From Hyphomicrobiales bacterium (lineage in GTDB: Bacteria; Pseudomonadota; Alphaproteobacteria; SPJN01): 64,000 bases of DNA. The notes below the pieces were generated by a model. It saw only the letters and a program-made list of their open reading frames with translations. It did no database searches and was not told the origin of the DNA. Positions 7,052 through 16,427 of the stretch are shown in pieces (the stretch's first letter is position 1; each line of letters begins with the position of its first letter). The stretch is from assembly GCA_006844605.1 (NCBI GenBank), contig SPJN01000038.1:1-64000 (forward strand). The letters are read 5' to 3'. The translations under genes and the position numbers were made by a program.

Positions 7052-9016
7052 TTGCAGGCATCAATAGAACCGGACAATCTGCCCCTTTTGCCATGGCCAA
7101 CAAAAGTCACGCTTCATGACGGGCGCTGCCATTGGGATGGGCTACCGCTGATCAGCGCCCCTGCCGGACGGTTAACGGACGGCGCGGAACGGTTTCGGCA
7201 GGCACTGGGTCTGACCACCATGATCACGACAGATGACCCCAATGCCAGCCTAACACTTGATGTCAGTGACCCCCACGGCGACCTGCCGGTGCCAGACCAG
7301 GACGAAAGCTATCATCTATCGATCACCGCCGACGGCGCGACGATCAAGGCCACCCATTGGCGCGGCGCCCTGCATGGATTGACCAGCCTGTTGCAACTCG
7401 CCCGCCGGGATGGCGGCATCAGCCTGCCTCTGTGTGAAATCTCGGACGAGCCGCGGTTTGGATGGCGCGGGATCAAGCTCGATTGCGTGCGCCACTTTAT
7501 CGAACTACCAACCATCAAGCGCATTGTGAACGGCATGGCACATGCCAAGCTGAATGTGCTGCATTGGGGATTAAGCAATGATCAGGGCGTGCGGGTGGAA
7601 AGCAAGTTGCGCCCCGCGCTGCACGAACATGCGTCCAACGAGCAGTTCTATACACAGGACCAGATCGCAGACCTGATTGAATATGCGGCCGCGCGCGGCA
7701 TTCGCATCGTGCCTGAATTCAACATGCCCGGCCACGCCACAGGCTTTATCACTGCCTATCCCGACCTTGCCATCACTCCACCCAATGGTTTGTGCCAAAC
7801 CTATGGCGTGTTTGATGGGGAGTTTGATCCCACGAACAAAGCCGTCTTCACTTTCGTTCAGGACCTGCTGGATGAATTCGGGCCGCTATTTCCCGACCCG
7901 GTCTGGCACTTTGGCGGTGACGAAGTAACGGGTAAAACATGGGAAGCCGCCGGTGTCACAACAGACACCGAAGACAAAGCAACCATACAGGGCCGCTTCA
8001 CCCAAAAGCTGGCCGCCCAAATCAAGAAGGCTGGCAAAACCCCGATGGGGTGGGAGGAGATTGTCCACGGCAAACCCGACCCCGATGGCCTGATCCTTGA
8101 AACTTGGCTGGACACGCCTGAGTCTGACGCCAACAGTCCCTATCAAACCGTCAGCGCAACCAGCTTCTATCTCGATCACTTTTTAACCGCCGCAGATCAT
8201 TATCGGATTGATCCGGGCACCGCCCCCACCATCCTTGGCGGGGAGGCCGCCGTGTGGACAGAGGCAATGTTCGACCAAACTGTTGAAACCTATATCTGGC
8301 CCCGCACCGCCGCCATTGCCGAACGATTGTGGAGCGCCGCGAACATCAAAGATGAAACCAGTATGTATAGACGGCTGGGGCTTTTTGATGCCCGCTTGCG
8401 CCGTTTGGGCAGCCCCCACCATCAGGCCCGCCAAGCGGTGCTGACATCAGCTTGTGGGGCCACGCCGCCCGATGCCCTAACAACCCTTGCCGGACTATTA
8501 AGCCCGATAGCCTATTACTTCATTCGCTGGGACGATTACGGCACAGACACGCCCTGCACTGATTTGGTGCAGGGTCTGGATTCAGATCCGCCCGCAGCCC
8601 GCGCCTTTGCCCGCGAAGTGGATCGCCTGATCGCTGATAATGACGGGCGGGTGGACGGCTTGGGCAATGTAGAAGCCTGCCTGAATGATTGGGCCACCCT
8701 GCCCCAACGGCTTGCCCCTTTGTTTGTTGAAGGCGGCGCGCTGCATTTCTACCTGCCTGTGCTGGATGGCGTGGGGGACCTTGCCCGGCTTGGCCTTGCC
8801 GTTTTGGACGGGCGCGTTCCCAAACATGCCGACGATATTCTGGCCCGCACCGCGCCGCTGGTGGGGCATGATAATTCGATAATGGGGCTGATGACTGCCC
8901 TGTTGCCCGCCATTAGTGACGAGGCACGGCCCCTGCCATTCAAACGCATCAATATTCGCATTCACGAGCCTGTTGCAAAGCTCGTCTCTCACACGCGCGC
9001 AAACACTTGCGCATAA
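7052..9016 (+). CDS. Beta-N-acetylhexosaminidase, GH20
   Basis: A 654-residue glycoside hydrolase family 20 enzyme that releases terminal GlcNAc/GalNAc, for example from chitin oligomers or glycoconjugates. An N-terminal GH20b-like domain (about residues 10-130) precedes the TIM barrel beginning with FGWRGIKLDCVRHFI. WHFGGDEVTGKTWE carries the catalytic Asp-Glu pair, and ETW and EAAVWTE lie further on. The start is a TTG at 7052 with GGGG eight bases upstream. No signal peptide is obvious, so cytoplasmic action on imported oligosaccharides is likely. The C-terminal 150 residues after the barrel are less conserved. Confidence 0.88.
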   Translation: MQASIEPDNLPLLPWPTKVTLHDGRCHWDGLPLISAPAGRLTDGAERFRQALGLTTMITTDDPNASLTLDVSDPHGDLPVPDQDESYHLSITADGATIKATHWRGALHGLTSLLQLARRDGGISLPLCEISDEPRFGWRGIKLDCVRHFIELPTIKRIVNGMAHAKLNVLHWGLSNDQGVRVESKLRPALHEHASNEQFYTQDQIADLIEYAAARGIRIVPEFNMPGHATGFITAYPDLAITPPNGLCQTYGVFDGEFDPTNKAVFTFVQDLLDEFGPLFPDPVWHFGGDEVTGKTWEAAGVTTDTEDKATIQGRFTQKLAAQIKKAGKTPMGWEEIVHGKPDPDGLILETWLDTPESDANSPYQTVSATSFYLDHFLTAADHYRIDPGTAPTILGGEAAVWTEAMFDQTVETYIWPRTAAIAERLWSAANIKDETSMYRRLGLFDARLRRLGSPHHQARQAVLTSACGATPPDALTTLAGLLSPIAYYFIRWDDYGTDTPCTDLVQGLDSDPPAARAFAREVDRLIADNDGRVDGLGNVEACLNDWATLPQRLAPLFVEGGALHFYLPVLDGVGDLARLGLAVLDGRVPKHADDILARTAPLVGHDNSIMGLMTALLPAISDEARPLPFKRINIRIHEPVAKLVSHTRANTCA

Positions 9017-9040
9017 TACTGACCTAAAAGGATTGACCCC

Positions 9041-9835
9041 ATGAAACTCGACGGCAAAACAATCGTCATCACCGGTGCCGGTGCCCCCAATGGTATCGGC
9101 GCTGCATTGGCCCGGCGCTTTAAGGCGGCAGGCGCAGCAAATCTGTATCTGGCTGATATTGATGAAGCAGGCGTCAAAGCCGTTGCCGAAGAAGTCGGAG
9201 GCATCGGGATGGGCTGTGACGTCACCGATGAGGCACAGGTCAAAGCACTGATCGAACGGGCGGAAAATGAAACAGCCGGCATCGACCTGATGTGTTCCAA
9301 TGCGGGCATTGCCCTGATGGATGGCCCAAACGCCGGGGTAGAAGGGTCCAGCAATGAAGATTGGGAACGGGCATGGCAGGTTAACCTGATGGCCCATGTC
9401 TATGCGGCCCGCGCCTGCCTGCCGGGTATGATTGGCCGTGGTGGCGGCTATTTCCTACATACCGCATCAGCCGCCGGGCTGCTGTCGCAGATCGGGTCAG
9501 CCACCTATTCAGTGACCAAACACGCCGCTGTCGGCTTTGGTGAATCGCTTGCCATTGCCCACGGTCATCAAGGCATTAAAGTGTCCCTGCTTTGCCCGCA
9601 AGGCGTTGTCACCAACATGACCGCCGGGGCAAGCGGCGATAAGGATGCAGCCGCAGCAGACGGCATGATCACTCCTGAGGAGCTGGCAGATTGTGTCGTG
9701 CAGGGTATCGATGACGAAAGTTTCCTGATATTGCCCCACCCGCAGGTCAAAGATTATATGCAGGGCAAAACAGCAGATTATGACCGCTGGATCGGCGGCA
9801 TGATCCGCTTCCGCAACAAATTGGCCGGGGGCTGA
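9041..9835 (+). CDS. SDR family oxidoreductase
   Basis: A 264-residue short-chain dehydrogenase/reductase. The nucleotide-binding motif is TGAGAPNGIGAAL, the acidic residue LADID suggests NAD(H) preference, NAG appears in CSNAGIAL, and YSVTK (around residue 157) is the catalytic Tyr-x-x-x-Lys with Ser upstream in TASAAG. AGGA lies 8 bp before the ATG. It follows the GH20 gene by 24 bp but looks related in function to the acyl-CoA ligase downstream at 9907, as in lipid or steroid degradation clusters. Confidence 0.85.
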   Translation: MKLDGKTIVITGAGAPNGIGAALARRFKAAGAANLYLADIDEAGVKAVAEEVGGIGMGCDVTDEAQVKALIERAENETAGIDLMCSNAGIALMDGPNAGVEGSSNEDWERAWQVNLMAHVYAARACLPGMIGRGGGYFLHTASAAGLLSQIGSATYSVTKHAAVGFGESLAIAHGHQGIKVSLLCPQGVVTNMTAGASGDKDAAAADGMITPEELADCVVQGIDDESFLILPHPQVKDYMQGKTADYDRWIGGMIRFRNKLAGG

Positions 9836-9906
9836 GATTGACAATTCGTCAGTTTATGCTTTAACAGCCGCACTTTTGGGACAACAAGCAATATTGGGGG
9901 GCAGTA

Positions 9907-11667
9907 ATGCCAACAGGTAAAGAATTATTCGAAGCAGGCAAAGCCGATTTGCGCGCCGTGGAACGTTTGGCCGCCGTCACTGCACCGGATGGGGATTTCC
10001 CCATTGTAGAACAGGAAATTCGCGGCATCAATTATCGGACATTCCGCGATGCCCCGCCAACCATGGCCGCCTATTACGAGCTGGGCGCCGCCCATGGCGA
10101 CAAGGAATTTTTGGTCTATGAGGGGGAGCGGTATAGCTTTGGCGAGGTTACGGCCCGCGCAAAAAAACTGTCCCATCGTTTGGTTAAGGATTTTGGCATC
10201 ACAAAGGATACCAAAGTCGCTATCGCCATGCGTAATTTTCCCGAATGGTTCTTTGCCTTCATGGCGATTACCGGCGCAGGCGCCGTGGCGGTGCCCGTCA
10301 ATGCCTGGTGGACCGAAGATGAATTCGACTATGGCCTGAACGATTGTGGGGCCAAGCTGGTATTCTGTGATGGCCAACGGGCGGGCGTCCTTGAAGGACT
10401 GCGCAAAAAGCTGGGCCTGACGCTCATCAGCGCACGGGCCGATCAACGCGCCGATGGCGTGATTGAGTTTAATAGCTTGTTGGATGGCGATGAAGAAACC
10501 GCATTCCCGGATTTGGGCGGCGGTACTGATGATGACGTCTTGATCCTTTATACATCCGGGTCAACAGGTAATCCAAAGGGGGCTGTTTCAACCCATCGTG
10601 CAATCCTGTCATCCCTGATGTCTTGGGCCATCGGCGGCATGGTTGCCAACGCGGTCAAGGCAGAGGATGAAGCGATTGAGGCAACCGCCCGTGGCGAAAC
10701 CCCCGCAGACCCAGACGCAGAAGCGGCACAAATGATTTCACTGGTCGCCGTGCCGATGTTCCACGTGACCGGCAGCCATGCGATATACCTTGTGTCCATT
10801 ATCTTGGGGCGCAAGCTGGTGCTGATGTACAAGTGGGATCCAACCCGCGCGCTTGAATTGATTCAGGAAGAAAAGGTCACCAACTTTCTTGGTGTCCCCA
10901 CAATGTCATGGGAATTGACCCAGCATCCTGATGCTGCCAAATACGACACAAGCTCATTGGTTGAACTGTCCGGTGGCGGCGCTGCCCGCCCGCCGGAGCA
11001 TGTGAAGAAAATCACCGAGGCATTCCCCGACGCCGCACCGGCACAAGGATATGGGCTGACTGAAACCAACGCAATCGGTTGCACCAATGGGGGCTATAAC
11101 TATTTGCTGAAACCTGCCAGCACGGGGCGGCCCAATTCGCCGCTGATCGAAATGAAGTGTGCGGACGAAAACGGCAATGCCGTTCCAACAGGCGAAGTGG
11201 GCGAGGTGATGATCAAAACCCCGTCAAACATCCGTTGCTATTGGAATAACGAAACCGCCACCCGCGCTGCCATTGATGAAGAAGGCTTCCTGCGCACCGG
11301 CGATGTCGGCAAAATGGACAAAGACGGATTCTTGTATATTGTTGACCGCATCAAGGACATTGTTGTGCGCGGCGGCGAAAACATTTCATGCATCGAAGTT
11401 GAATCCGCACTTTATGAACATGACGCAGTTTCAGAAGCTGCCGTGTTCGGGCTACCTGACGAACGGTTGGGTGAATCCCTGACAGCCGTTGTCATGCCCA
11501 AGCCGGGACAAACTGTCAGCGCCGAAGAATTGATGGCCCATGTTGCTGAACGGCTTGCCAAGTTCAAGGTGCCCGCCCGCATTGATTTGATTGACGAACC
11601 GTTACCGCGCGGGGCAACGGGTAAAATCTTCAAGCGTCAACTAAAAGAAGAACGTATTGATAGCTAA
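9907..11667 (+). CDS. Class I adenylate-forming acyl-CoA ligase
   Basis: A 586-residue ANL-superfamily enzyme that activates a carboxylic acid as acyl-AMP and transfers it to CoA. Motifs are in order: P-loop-like LYTSGSTGNPKGAVSTHR, GYGLTETNA, RTGDVGKMDKDGFLYIVDRIKD (hinge), and the C-terminal lysine motif RGATGKIFKRQL. An insertion of about 40 residues after SSLMSW sets it apart from classic FadD. A closely related enzyme is encoded on the opposite strand at 12551. The chain length or ring substrate cannot be told. The start has GGGGGG upstream. Confidence 0.88.
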   Translation: MPTGKELFEAGKADLRAVERLAAVTAPDGDFPIVEQEIRGINYRTFRDAPPTMAAYYELGAAHGDKEFLVYEGERYSFGEVTARAKKLSHRLVKDFGITKDTKVAIAMRNFPEWFFAFMAITGAGAVAVPVNAWWTEDEFDYGLNDCGAKLVFCDGQRAGVLEGLRKKLGLTLISARADQRADGVIEFNSLLDGDEETAFPDLGGGTDDDVLILYTSGSTGNPKGAVSTHRAILSSLMSWAIGGMVANAVKAEDEAIEATARGETPADPDAEAAQMISLVAVPMFHVTGSHAIYLVSIILGRKLVLMYKWDPTRALELIQEEKVTNFLGVPTMSWELTQHPDAAKYDTSSLVELSGGGAARPPEHVKKITEAFPDAAPAQGYGLTETNAIGCTNGGYNYLLKPASTGRPNSPLIEMKCADENGNAVPTGEVGEVMIKTPSNIRCYWNNETATRAAIDEEGFLRTGDVGKMDKDGFLYIVDRIKDIVVRGGENISCIEVESALYEHDAVSEAAVFGLPDERLGESLTAVVMPKPGQTVSAEELMAHVAERLAKFKVPARIDLIDEPLPRGATGKIFKRQLKEERIDS

Positions 11668-11678
11668 TTGACAGCTAA
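11657..11678 (+). repeat. 11-bp tandem repeat across a stop codon
   Basis: TTGATAGCTAA is followed directly by TTGACAGCTAA (one mismatch). The first unit contains the TAA stop of the acyl-CoA ligase gene. It fits the recurring pattern of tandem repeats at gene 3' ends in this window. Confidence 0.6.
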
Positions 11679-11692
11679 TCGAAAGAGCCAAA

Positions 11693-11724
11693 CAAAAAGG
11701 CCCGGGAATTTCCCCGGGCCTTTG
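11693..11724. terminator. Bidirectional hairpin terminator
   Basis: The arms AAAGGCCCGGG and CCCGGGCCTTT enclose a short AT-rich loop, with A and T runs outside. It lies between the convergent ligase (+) and SDR (-) genes and can serve both. Confidence 0.85.
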
Positions 11725-11745
11725 CTGTTTTATCTGCTGCGCTGA

Positions 11746-12519
11746 TCAGCCGTCAGACTGGCCGCCATCAACAAAAACCTTCTGTCCTGTCACATAGGTG
11801 TTGGCCGGGCTGACAAGAAACCGCACGGTCGAGGCGATTTCTTCAGGCTGGCACACATGACCGAACGGCATCGCTGCATCAAGGGCACGCAAATCATCAA
11901 CGCCCGCTGTGGCCTTCATCAAACGCTGACCCATATCCGTATCAACCAGACCCGGCGCAACAATATTGGCGTAAATGTTGTTTTTCTTTTCTTCCTTCGC
12001 CAACGTATAGGCAAAGGCGTCAGCCGCCATCTTGCCCATATTATAGGGCGCACCGCGTGCATTCAGCGTTTTGGTGGCAACCGATGAAATCACGATCACA
12101 TCACCACGGTCGCATGTACGCATACCCGGCAAGGCGGCCTGCGTGACAAAGAATGGCCCCATCGCGTGGACGGCCAAAACGTTCATCAATTCTTTCGGGT
12201 CTGTCTTTTCAATAGACTGACCACGGCTTGCAATCCCTGCATTATTCACAAGGATAGAGATCGGGCCAAACGCCGCCTCAACATCTGCAACCAATTTGTG
12301 GGCTGCGTCCGGGTCATTCACAGACCCGCCAAAGCTTTGTGCCTTACCACCGGCTTCTTCGATCAAACGCACTGTTTCATCAGCAGATGCGCTGTCGCGA
12401 TTGTAATTAACGCCAACGGTTGCGCCTTCTTCGGCAAGAAATTGACAGATCGCGCGGCCAATACCGCGTGACCCACCGGTGACCAGCGCCGTGCGGCCCT
12501 GCAAGGAATTTCCAGACAT
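11746..12519 (-). CDS. SDR family oxidoreductase (FabG-like)
   Basis: A 257-residue SDR close to 3-oxoacyl-[ACP] reductases. Motifs are TGGSRGIGRAICQFL, NNAGIASRG, and a Tyr-x-x-x-Lys in YNMGKMAADAF. The C-terminus has VTGQKVFVDGG, typical of FabG-type proteins. In the active site YNMGK replaces the usual YSASK. A clear AGGGGGC precedes the ATG. It lies 31 bp downstream of the acyl-CoA ligase on the same strand, so the pair probably handles activation and hydroxyl/keto conversion of the same acid. Confidence 0.85.
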   Translation of the reverse strand: MSGNSLQGRTALVTGGSRGIGRAICQFLAEEGATVGVNYNRDSASADETVRLIEEAGGKAQSFGGSVNDPDAAHKLVADVEAAFGPISILVNNAGIASRGQSIEKTDPKELMNVLAVHAMGPFFVTQAALPGMRTCDRGDVIVISSVATKTLNARGAPYNMGKMAADAFAYTLAKEEKKNNIYANIVAPGLVDTDMGQRLMKATAGVDDLRALDAAMPFGHVCQPEEIASTVRFLVSPANTYVTGQKVFVDGGQSDG

Positions 12520-12550
12520 ATCAATGCCCCCTATTTCAGTTGTGAATGAC

Positions 12551-14308
12551 TCAGCTTTCCAGAATTTGTTCGCGCAATTCGTTTTTCAGAATCTTGCCGT
12601 TGGCGTTACGCGGCAACGGATCTGTGCGGATGTCGATTTTGATCGGCACTTTGAACGCAGCAAGATGTTGGGCAACATGATCCTGCAACTGTTCCTGTGT
12701 CACGCTGGCATCAGGGGCAACCTGCACAACAGCGCCAACCTCCTCGCCCAGTACTTTATGGGGGATGCCGACAATCGCCGCGTCCATCACACCGGCATAA
12801 GAATAAAGCACGTCTTCAATTTCGACAGAGTAAATATTCTCACCGCCACGGATCAACATGTCCTTGGCGCGATCAAGAATAAAGACAAAGCCTTCTTCAT
12901 CAATTTTCACCAAATCGCCAGACTTGAACCAGCCTTCCTTGGTGAAACTTTTTTCCGTTGCCTCAGGTTTGTTCCAATAGCCCTTCACAACGTTCGGGCC
13001 CTTGATCCACAATTCGCCAATTTCGCCATCGGGCACATCATTGCCGTCGGCATCGACCACACGCAGATCAACAACCGGAATGGCAGGCCCGGCACTGTCT
13101 GGACGGTTCTGATAATCTTCGCCGACATTTTGGGTGGTGACGGAACTTGTCTCCGTCAGGCCATAGCCGTTCCCCGGCGCAGCCTTCGGAAATTCCTGTG
13201 CGATACGGGCAACCAGTTCAGGCGCGGACGGCGCCCCGCCATAGGAGACGCCTTCGACTGATGACGTGTCATAATCATGAAAGTTGGGGTGTTCCAGCAC
13301 CTGCCAAACCATTGCCGGCACACCGCCAAAGCCGTTGATCTTTTCTTCCTGAATCAATTCAAGCGCGCGGGTCGGGTCCCACTTATGCATGATCACCAGC
13401 TTGTTCCCGGCAACCAGCATGGGCACCAAAATCGAATGACACCCGGTCGCGTGGAACAAGGGCACAGACAGAAGCATGGCCGTTTTGGGATCATCCTCGC
13501 TGGGCGGTTGGGGCATCTCCCCCCGGCGCAGCATGGCACGAATGCGGCTAACACCAAGGCTGACCAAATTGCCAGTGATATTCCGCTGTGTACCCAATGC
13601 GCCCTTCGGCTTGCCGGTTGTGCCAGACGTATAGAAAATCGTGGCATTGTCATCAGGGTCAATCTGACAAGGCGGCAGCGTTGCGTCCGCATCCAATGAC
13701 ATATAGTCGGCAGGGGCACCCACCACCTGTTCAAATCGTTCTGCCTTGCCTTCAAAGGTCGCGCCAGCGCGGGCGACAATGATGGACTGCAAGTCGGCCA
13801 GATTATGCAAATGGGGTGCAAGGCGGTGATAGCGGTCTTCATCCACAATGGCGACACGCGCCCCGCAGTCAGACACACCATATTCCAGCTCTTCGCCCGT
13901 CAACCATGCGTTCAACGGCACAATCACCGCACCGATGGTTGTTGCTGCCCAAAAGCTGACAGCCCATTCGGGGAAGTTCCGCATGATCAGGGCAACGCGG
14001 TCGCCCTTTTTGACGCCGTAATCATTCACCAGCGCATTGGCCAGTTTTGCCACCGCACGGTAATGCGCCTCAAACGTGATGCGCTCCCCCTCATAAACCA
14101 TATATTCAAGATCACCGTGGGCACGGCTTTCCTCAAACATGGCACGCAAGGACGGCGCGGCATTCTTCCAAACCCGCAAGGTCACGCCATTGATGTCCGC
14201 TTCCTCCATCGCAAAGGGGCTGTCATCTGTGGCTGTCATCAGGGCATGGGCGTCAGCGACGCTCATAGCGGGCCAATTTTCCGGAAGGGTGGCGATACTC
14301 GTCATCAT
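12551..14308 (-). CDS. Class I adenylate-forming acyl-CoA ligase
   Basis: A 585-residue paralogue of the ligase at 9907. It has FYTSGTTGKPKGALGTQR, GYGLTETSSVT, KSGDLVKIDEEGFVFILDRAKD, and PRNANGKILKNELR at the C-terminus. The two share the phrase HKWDPTRALELIQEEKI almost exactly, as well as the insertion after the P-loop. This suggests a duplicated enzyme type facing a common downstream gene space. GAGGAT precedes tandem ATGs (14308, 14305), and the second has the more usual spacing. The substrate is unknown. Confidence 0.87.
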   Translation of the reverse strand: MMTSIATLPENWPAMSVADAHALMTATDDSPFAMEEADINGVTLRVWKNAAPSLRAMFEESRAHGDLEYMVYEGERITFEAHYRAVAKLANALVNDYGVKKGDRVALIMRNFPEWAVSFWAATTIGAVIVPLNAWLTGEELEYGVSDCGARVAIVDEDRYHRLAPHLHNLADLQSIIVARAGATFEGKAERFEQVVGAPADYMSLDADATLPPCQIDPDDNATIFYTSGTTGKPKGALGTQRNITGNLVSLGVSRIRAMLRRGEMPQPPSEDDPKTAMLLSVPLFHATGCHSILVPMLVAGNKLVIMHKWDPTRALELIQEEKINGFGGVPAMVWQVLEHPNFHDYDTSSVEGVSYGGAPSAPELVARIAQEFPKAAPGNGYGLTETSSVTTQNVGEDYQNRPDSAGPAIPVVDLRVVDADGNDVPDGEIGELWIKGPNVVKGYWNKPEATEKSFTKEGWFKSGDLVKIDEEGFVFILDRAKDMLIRGGENIYSVEIEDVLYSYAGVMDAAIVGIPHKVLGEEVGAVVQVAPDASVTQEQLQDHVAQHLAAFKVPIKIDIRTDPLPRNANGKILKNELREQILES

Positions 14309-14546
14309 ATCCTCGCAAGCAATTGTATGAAGTAAATAGGAATGGCCGGATCATAAGGCCCCCCGCGTAAATTGAAAGGGTTTGCAGCACCGTGTCCCCA
14401 AAATTGTCCGCCATACCCTGCCCGCTGCGGCAACAAATAATGGGGCAATGACCGCTTGACCTGACGGGCGCTAATCGGTAGCCATTGAGGAGTTTCAATT
14501 CCCATGATCCAGCCTAATGGCGCGGGTCCTGTTCGATAGGTTTCCA

Positions 14547-14789
14547 ATGACCAAGCAGTCGCGTTCCCGTTTGCCTTCCGTTTTGGCGCTTTCCCTAATG
14601 GTCAGCCTGACATCAGGCTGTGCCCTGTTCGGTGATGACTACCCTGATCCGCGACAAAGTCAGGCCGGGGGCGGCACATTGGAAAGCCAAAAGTCGGGCG
14701 AGATGACCCCTTGGCTGGTCGCGGCCGGCACTTTGCTGCTTGCCATTACTGCCGGTCTTATTGCGGCATCCATCGATTCATCGGACTGA
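14547..14789 (+). CDS. Small lipoprotein with C-terminal membrane segment
   Basis: An 80-residue protein with a signal peptide and lipobox (LTSGCALF), a short glycine/serine-rich region, and a hydrophobic segment WLVAAGTLLLAITAGLIAA near the C-terminus. The start at 14547 (MTKQSRSR) gives a clean basic signal start. The frame is open from 14517. No family is recognised. The combination of lipid anchor and transmembrane end in so short a protein is uncommon. It stands alone between a divergent ligase gene and an MFS gene. Confidence 0.55.
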   Translation: MTKQSRSRLPSVLALSLMVSLTSGCALFGDDYPDPRQSQAGGGTLESQKSGEMTPWLVAAGTLLLAITAGLIAASIDSSD

Positions 14790-14972
14790 TTTGCCCGCCT
14801 TATGACCGATGGTCATTTTGGCGCGGAATTAATCCCCATTCCCCCGCTTGTACCAAACTAATTGCCACCTTATTGACATGATTGTTTGTCAGATAAGGCA
14901 AACTTTGCTTTAACACACAGGCAATTAGTAATTGTGGTCTGCCATTTCGGAGCGGGCCGCGCGGGGGACTTC

Positions 14973-16427
14973 ATGACAGATACGACGCAAGACCAGCACA
15001 CGCCACAACCTGTGATTGATACTGCTGAGCCGCCGGTTGATATCCCTGAATGGGCCTTGAAACGCGTCGATACATCAGATGGAGCCCCGCCCCTTGAAGA
15101 ACAGTGGGAGAGGTACCGGAAAATGGGTGCTGGTGGCCGGTTTTGGGGCCGCACCCTGTCCGCCATCAAACTTGGCCCGCCCTATGTGCCTGCCGCCGAC
15201 CAAATGAAGGTGTTTTGGCTGGTTGGCATTGCCATCATGGTCAATCACTATGATATCGGTATTTTCGGCCTTGCCCTGCCGCGCATTCAGGAAAGCCTTG
15301 CGATTTCTGATGGCGAGGTGGGGATGCTGGCTGCCTATATGCGGCTTGGCATTCTGCCCGGCCTGTTCCTTGCCCTGTTTGCCGACCGTATGGGACGACG
15401 AAAACTGCTGATGCTGACCATTTTGGGCACAGCGACCTTTACCTTCCTGACCGCCTTTGCCACCACAAAGGAAACCTTTGTTGCGTTACAGTTCCTTGCC
15501 CGGGCCTGCGCCTATACCGAAGACATTTTGTGTTTCGTTGTCGTGGTTGAGGTGATGGACCCCAAATTACGAGGTTGGGCAATCGGTGCCTTGGGCGCGT
15601 TGGGCGCTGCTGGACATGGTTTGGCCGCTGGCGTTTACGCCAATATTGAAATCATCCCCTATGACTGGCGCGGACTTTATATGCTGGGCGTTGGGCCCAT
15701 GCTGTTATTGGCGTGGTTGCGCCGCGGCCTTGATGAAACCGACCGCTTCAAAAATCAACAAGATCGACGCGAAGAACAGGCGCAAGGCGGCAAACTGCTT
15801 GCCGCATTCAAGCCCCTTGTCTCTGTCGTCACGGCCTATCCCGGCCGAATGATCGCGATTTGCGCGGTGATTGCCCCGTTTGCCTTTGGCGCCGGTGCGG
15901 CGCTGTGGTTTGTGCCAAAATATCTGCAAACCGAACTTGGCTGGTCAGTTGGCGCGGCCTCCACCATGTATATTGTTGGCGGCACGCTTGCCGTTGCCGG
16001 GAACTTCCTTGCTGGACGCCTATCTGATCAGGTTGGCCGTAAATCAATCTTGATCACGGGCCTGCTGGTTTCTGCCGTTGGTATGGGGTTGTTCTATTCA
16101 GGCATCGACGGATGGCTTGTGGTTGTTGTTTGGGTGACCGCGCAATTTGCCTTTTTCTGTGCGGAAGTCACTTTATCGGCATTAGGCGGGGAGTTGTTCC
16201 CAACGTCCTACCGATCCACAGCATCGTCAGTGCGGGCCATTGTGTCATCGCTGGCCGCCGTTGCGGGCCTGCTGACGCAAAGCGCGCTTTACGCCATGAC
16301 CGGTGATTTCGGCCTGGCAACTGCAATCCCGCTGGCGCTGATACCGTTGTCCGCAATTATCGCCTGGTTCGCCATTCCCGAAACAGCGACCAAAACACTG
16401 GAAGACATCTCGCCAGAGGTTGATTAG
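14973..16427 (+). CDS. MFS transporter
   Basis: A 484-residue major facilitator protein with a long hydrophilic N-terminus of about 80 residues before the first membrane helix (QMKVFWLVGIAIMVNHYDIG). The loop 2-3 signature is LFADRMGRRKLLM and its pseudo-repeat is GRLSDQVGRKSIL. About twelve hydrophobic segments are visible. The NHYDIGIFGLALP start resembles metabolite/H+ symporters (sugar-acid or aromatic-acid type), but the substrate is open. GGGGG sits five bases before the ATG at 14973. A longer frame to 14886 lacks such a site. It overlaps the convergent PhoX-like gene by 4 bp. Confidence 0.83.
   Translation: MTDTTQDQHTPQPVIDTAEPPVDIPEWALKRVDTSDGAPPLEEQWERYRKMGAGGRFWGRTLSAIKLGPPYVPAADQMKVFWLVGIAIMVNHYDIGIFGLALPRIQESLAISDGEVGMLAAYMRLGILPGLFLALFADRMGRRKLLMLTILGTATFTFLTAFATTKETFVALQFLARACAYTEDILCFVVVVEVMDPKLRGWAIGALGALGAAGHGLAAGVYANIEIIPYDWRGLYMLGVGPMLLLAWLRRGLDETDRFKNQQDRREEQAQGGKLLAAFKPLVSVVTAYPGRMIAICAVIAPFAFGAGAALWFVPKYLQTELGWSVGAASTMYIVGGTLAVAGNFLAGRLSDQVGRKSILITGLLVSAVGMGLFYSGIDGWLVVVVWVTAQFAFFCAEVTLSALGGELFPTSYRSTASSVRAIVSSLAAVAGLLTQSALYAMTGDFGLATAIPLALIPLSAIIAWFAIPETATKTLEDISPEVD

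Noticed and set aside
8582-9397. Minus-strand open frame of 271 codons over the end of the hexosaminidase and the start of the SDR gene.
   Set aside because: It is a shadow of two good plus-strand genes with no ribosome site of its own.
12479-13261. Plus-strand open frame of 260 codons opposite the second ligase and the SDR.
   Set aside because: It is antisense to a motif-complete ligase. Its Phe/Arg/His-rich composition is typical of a shadow.
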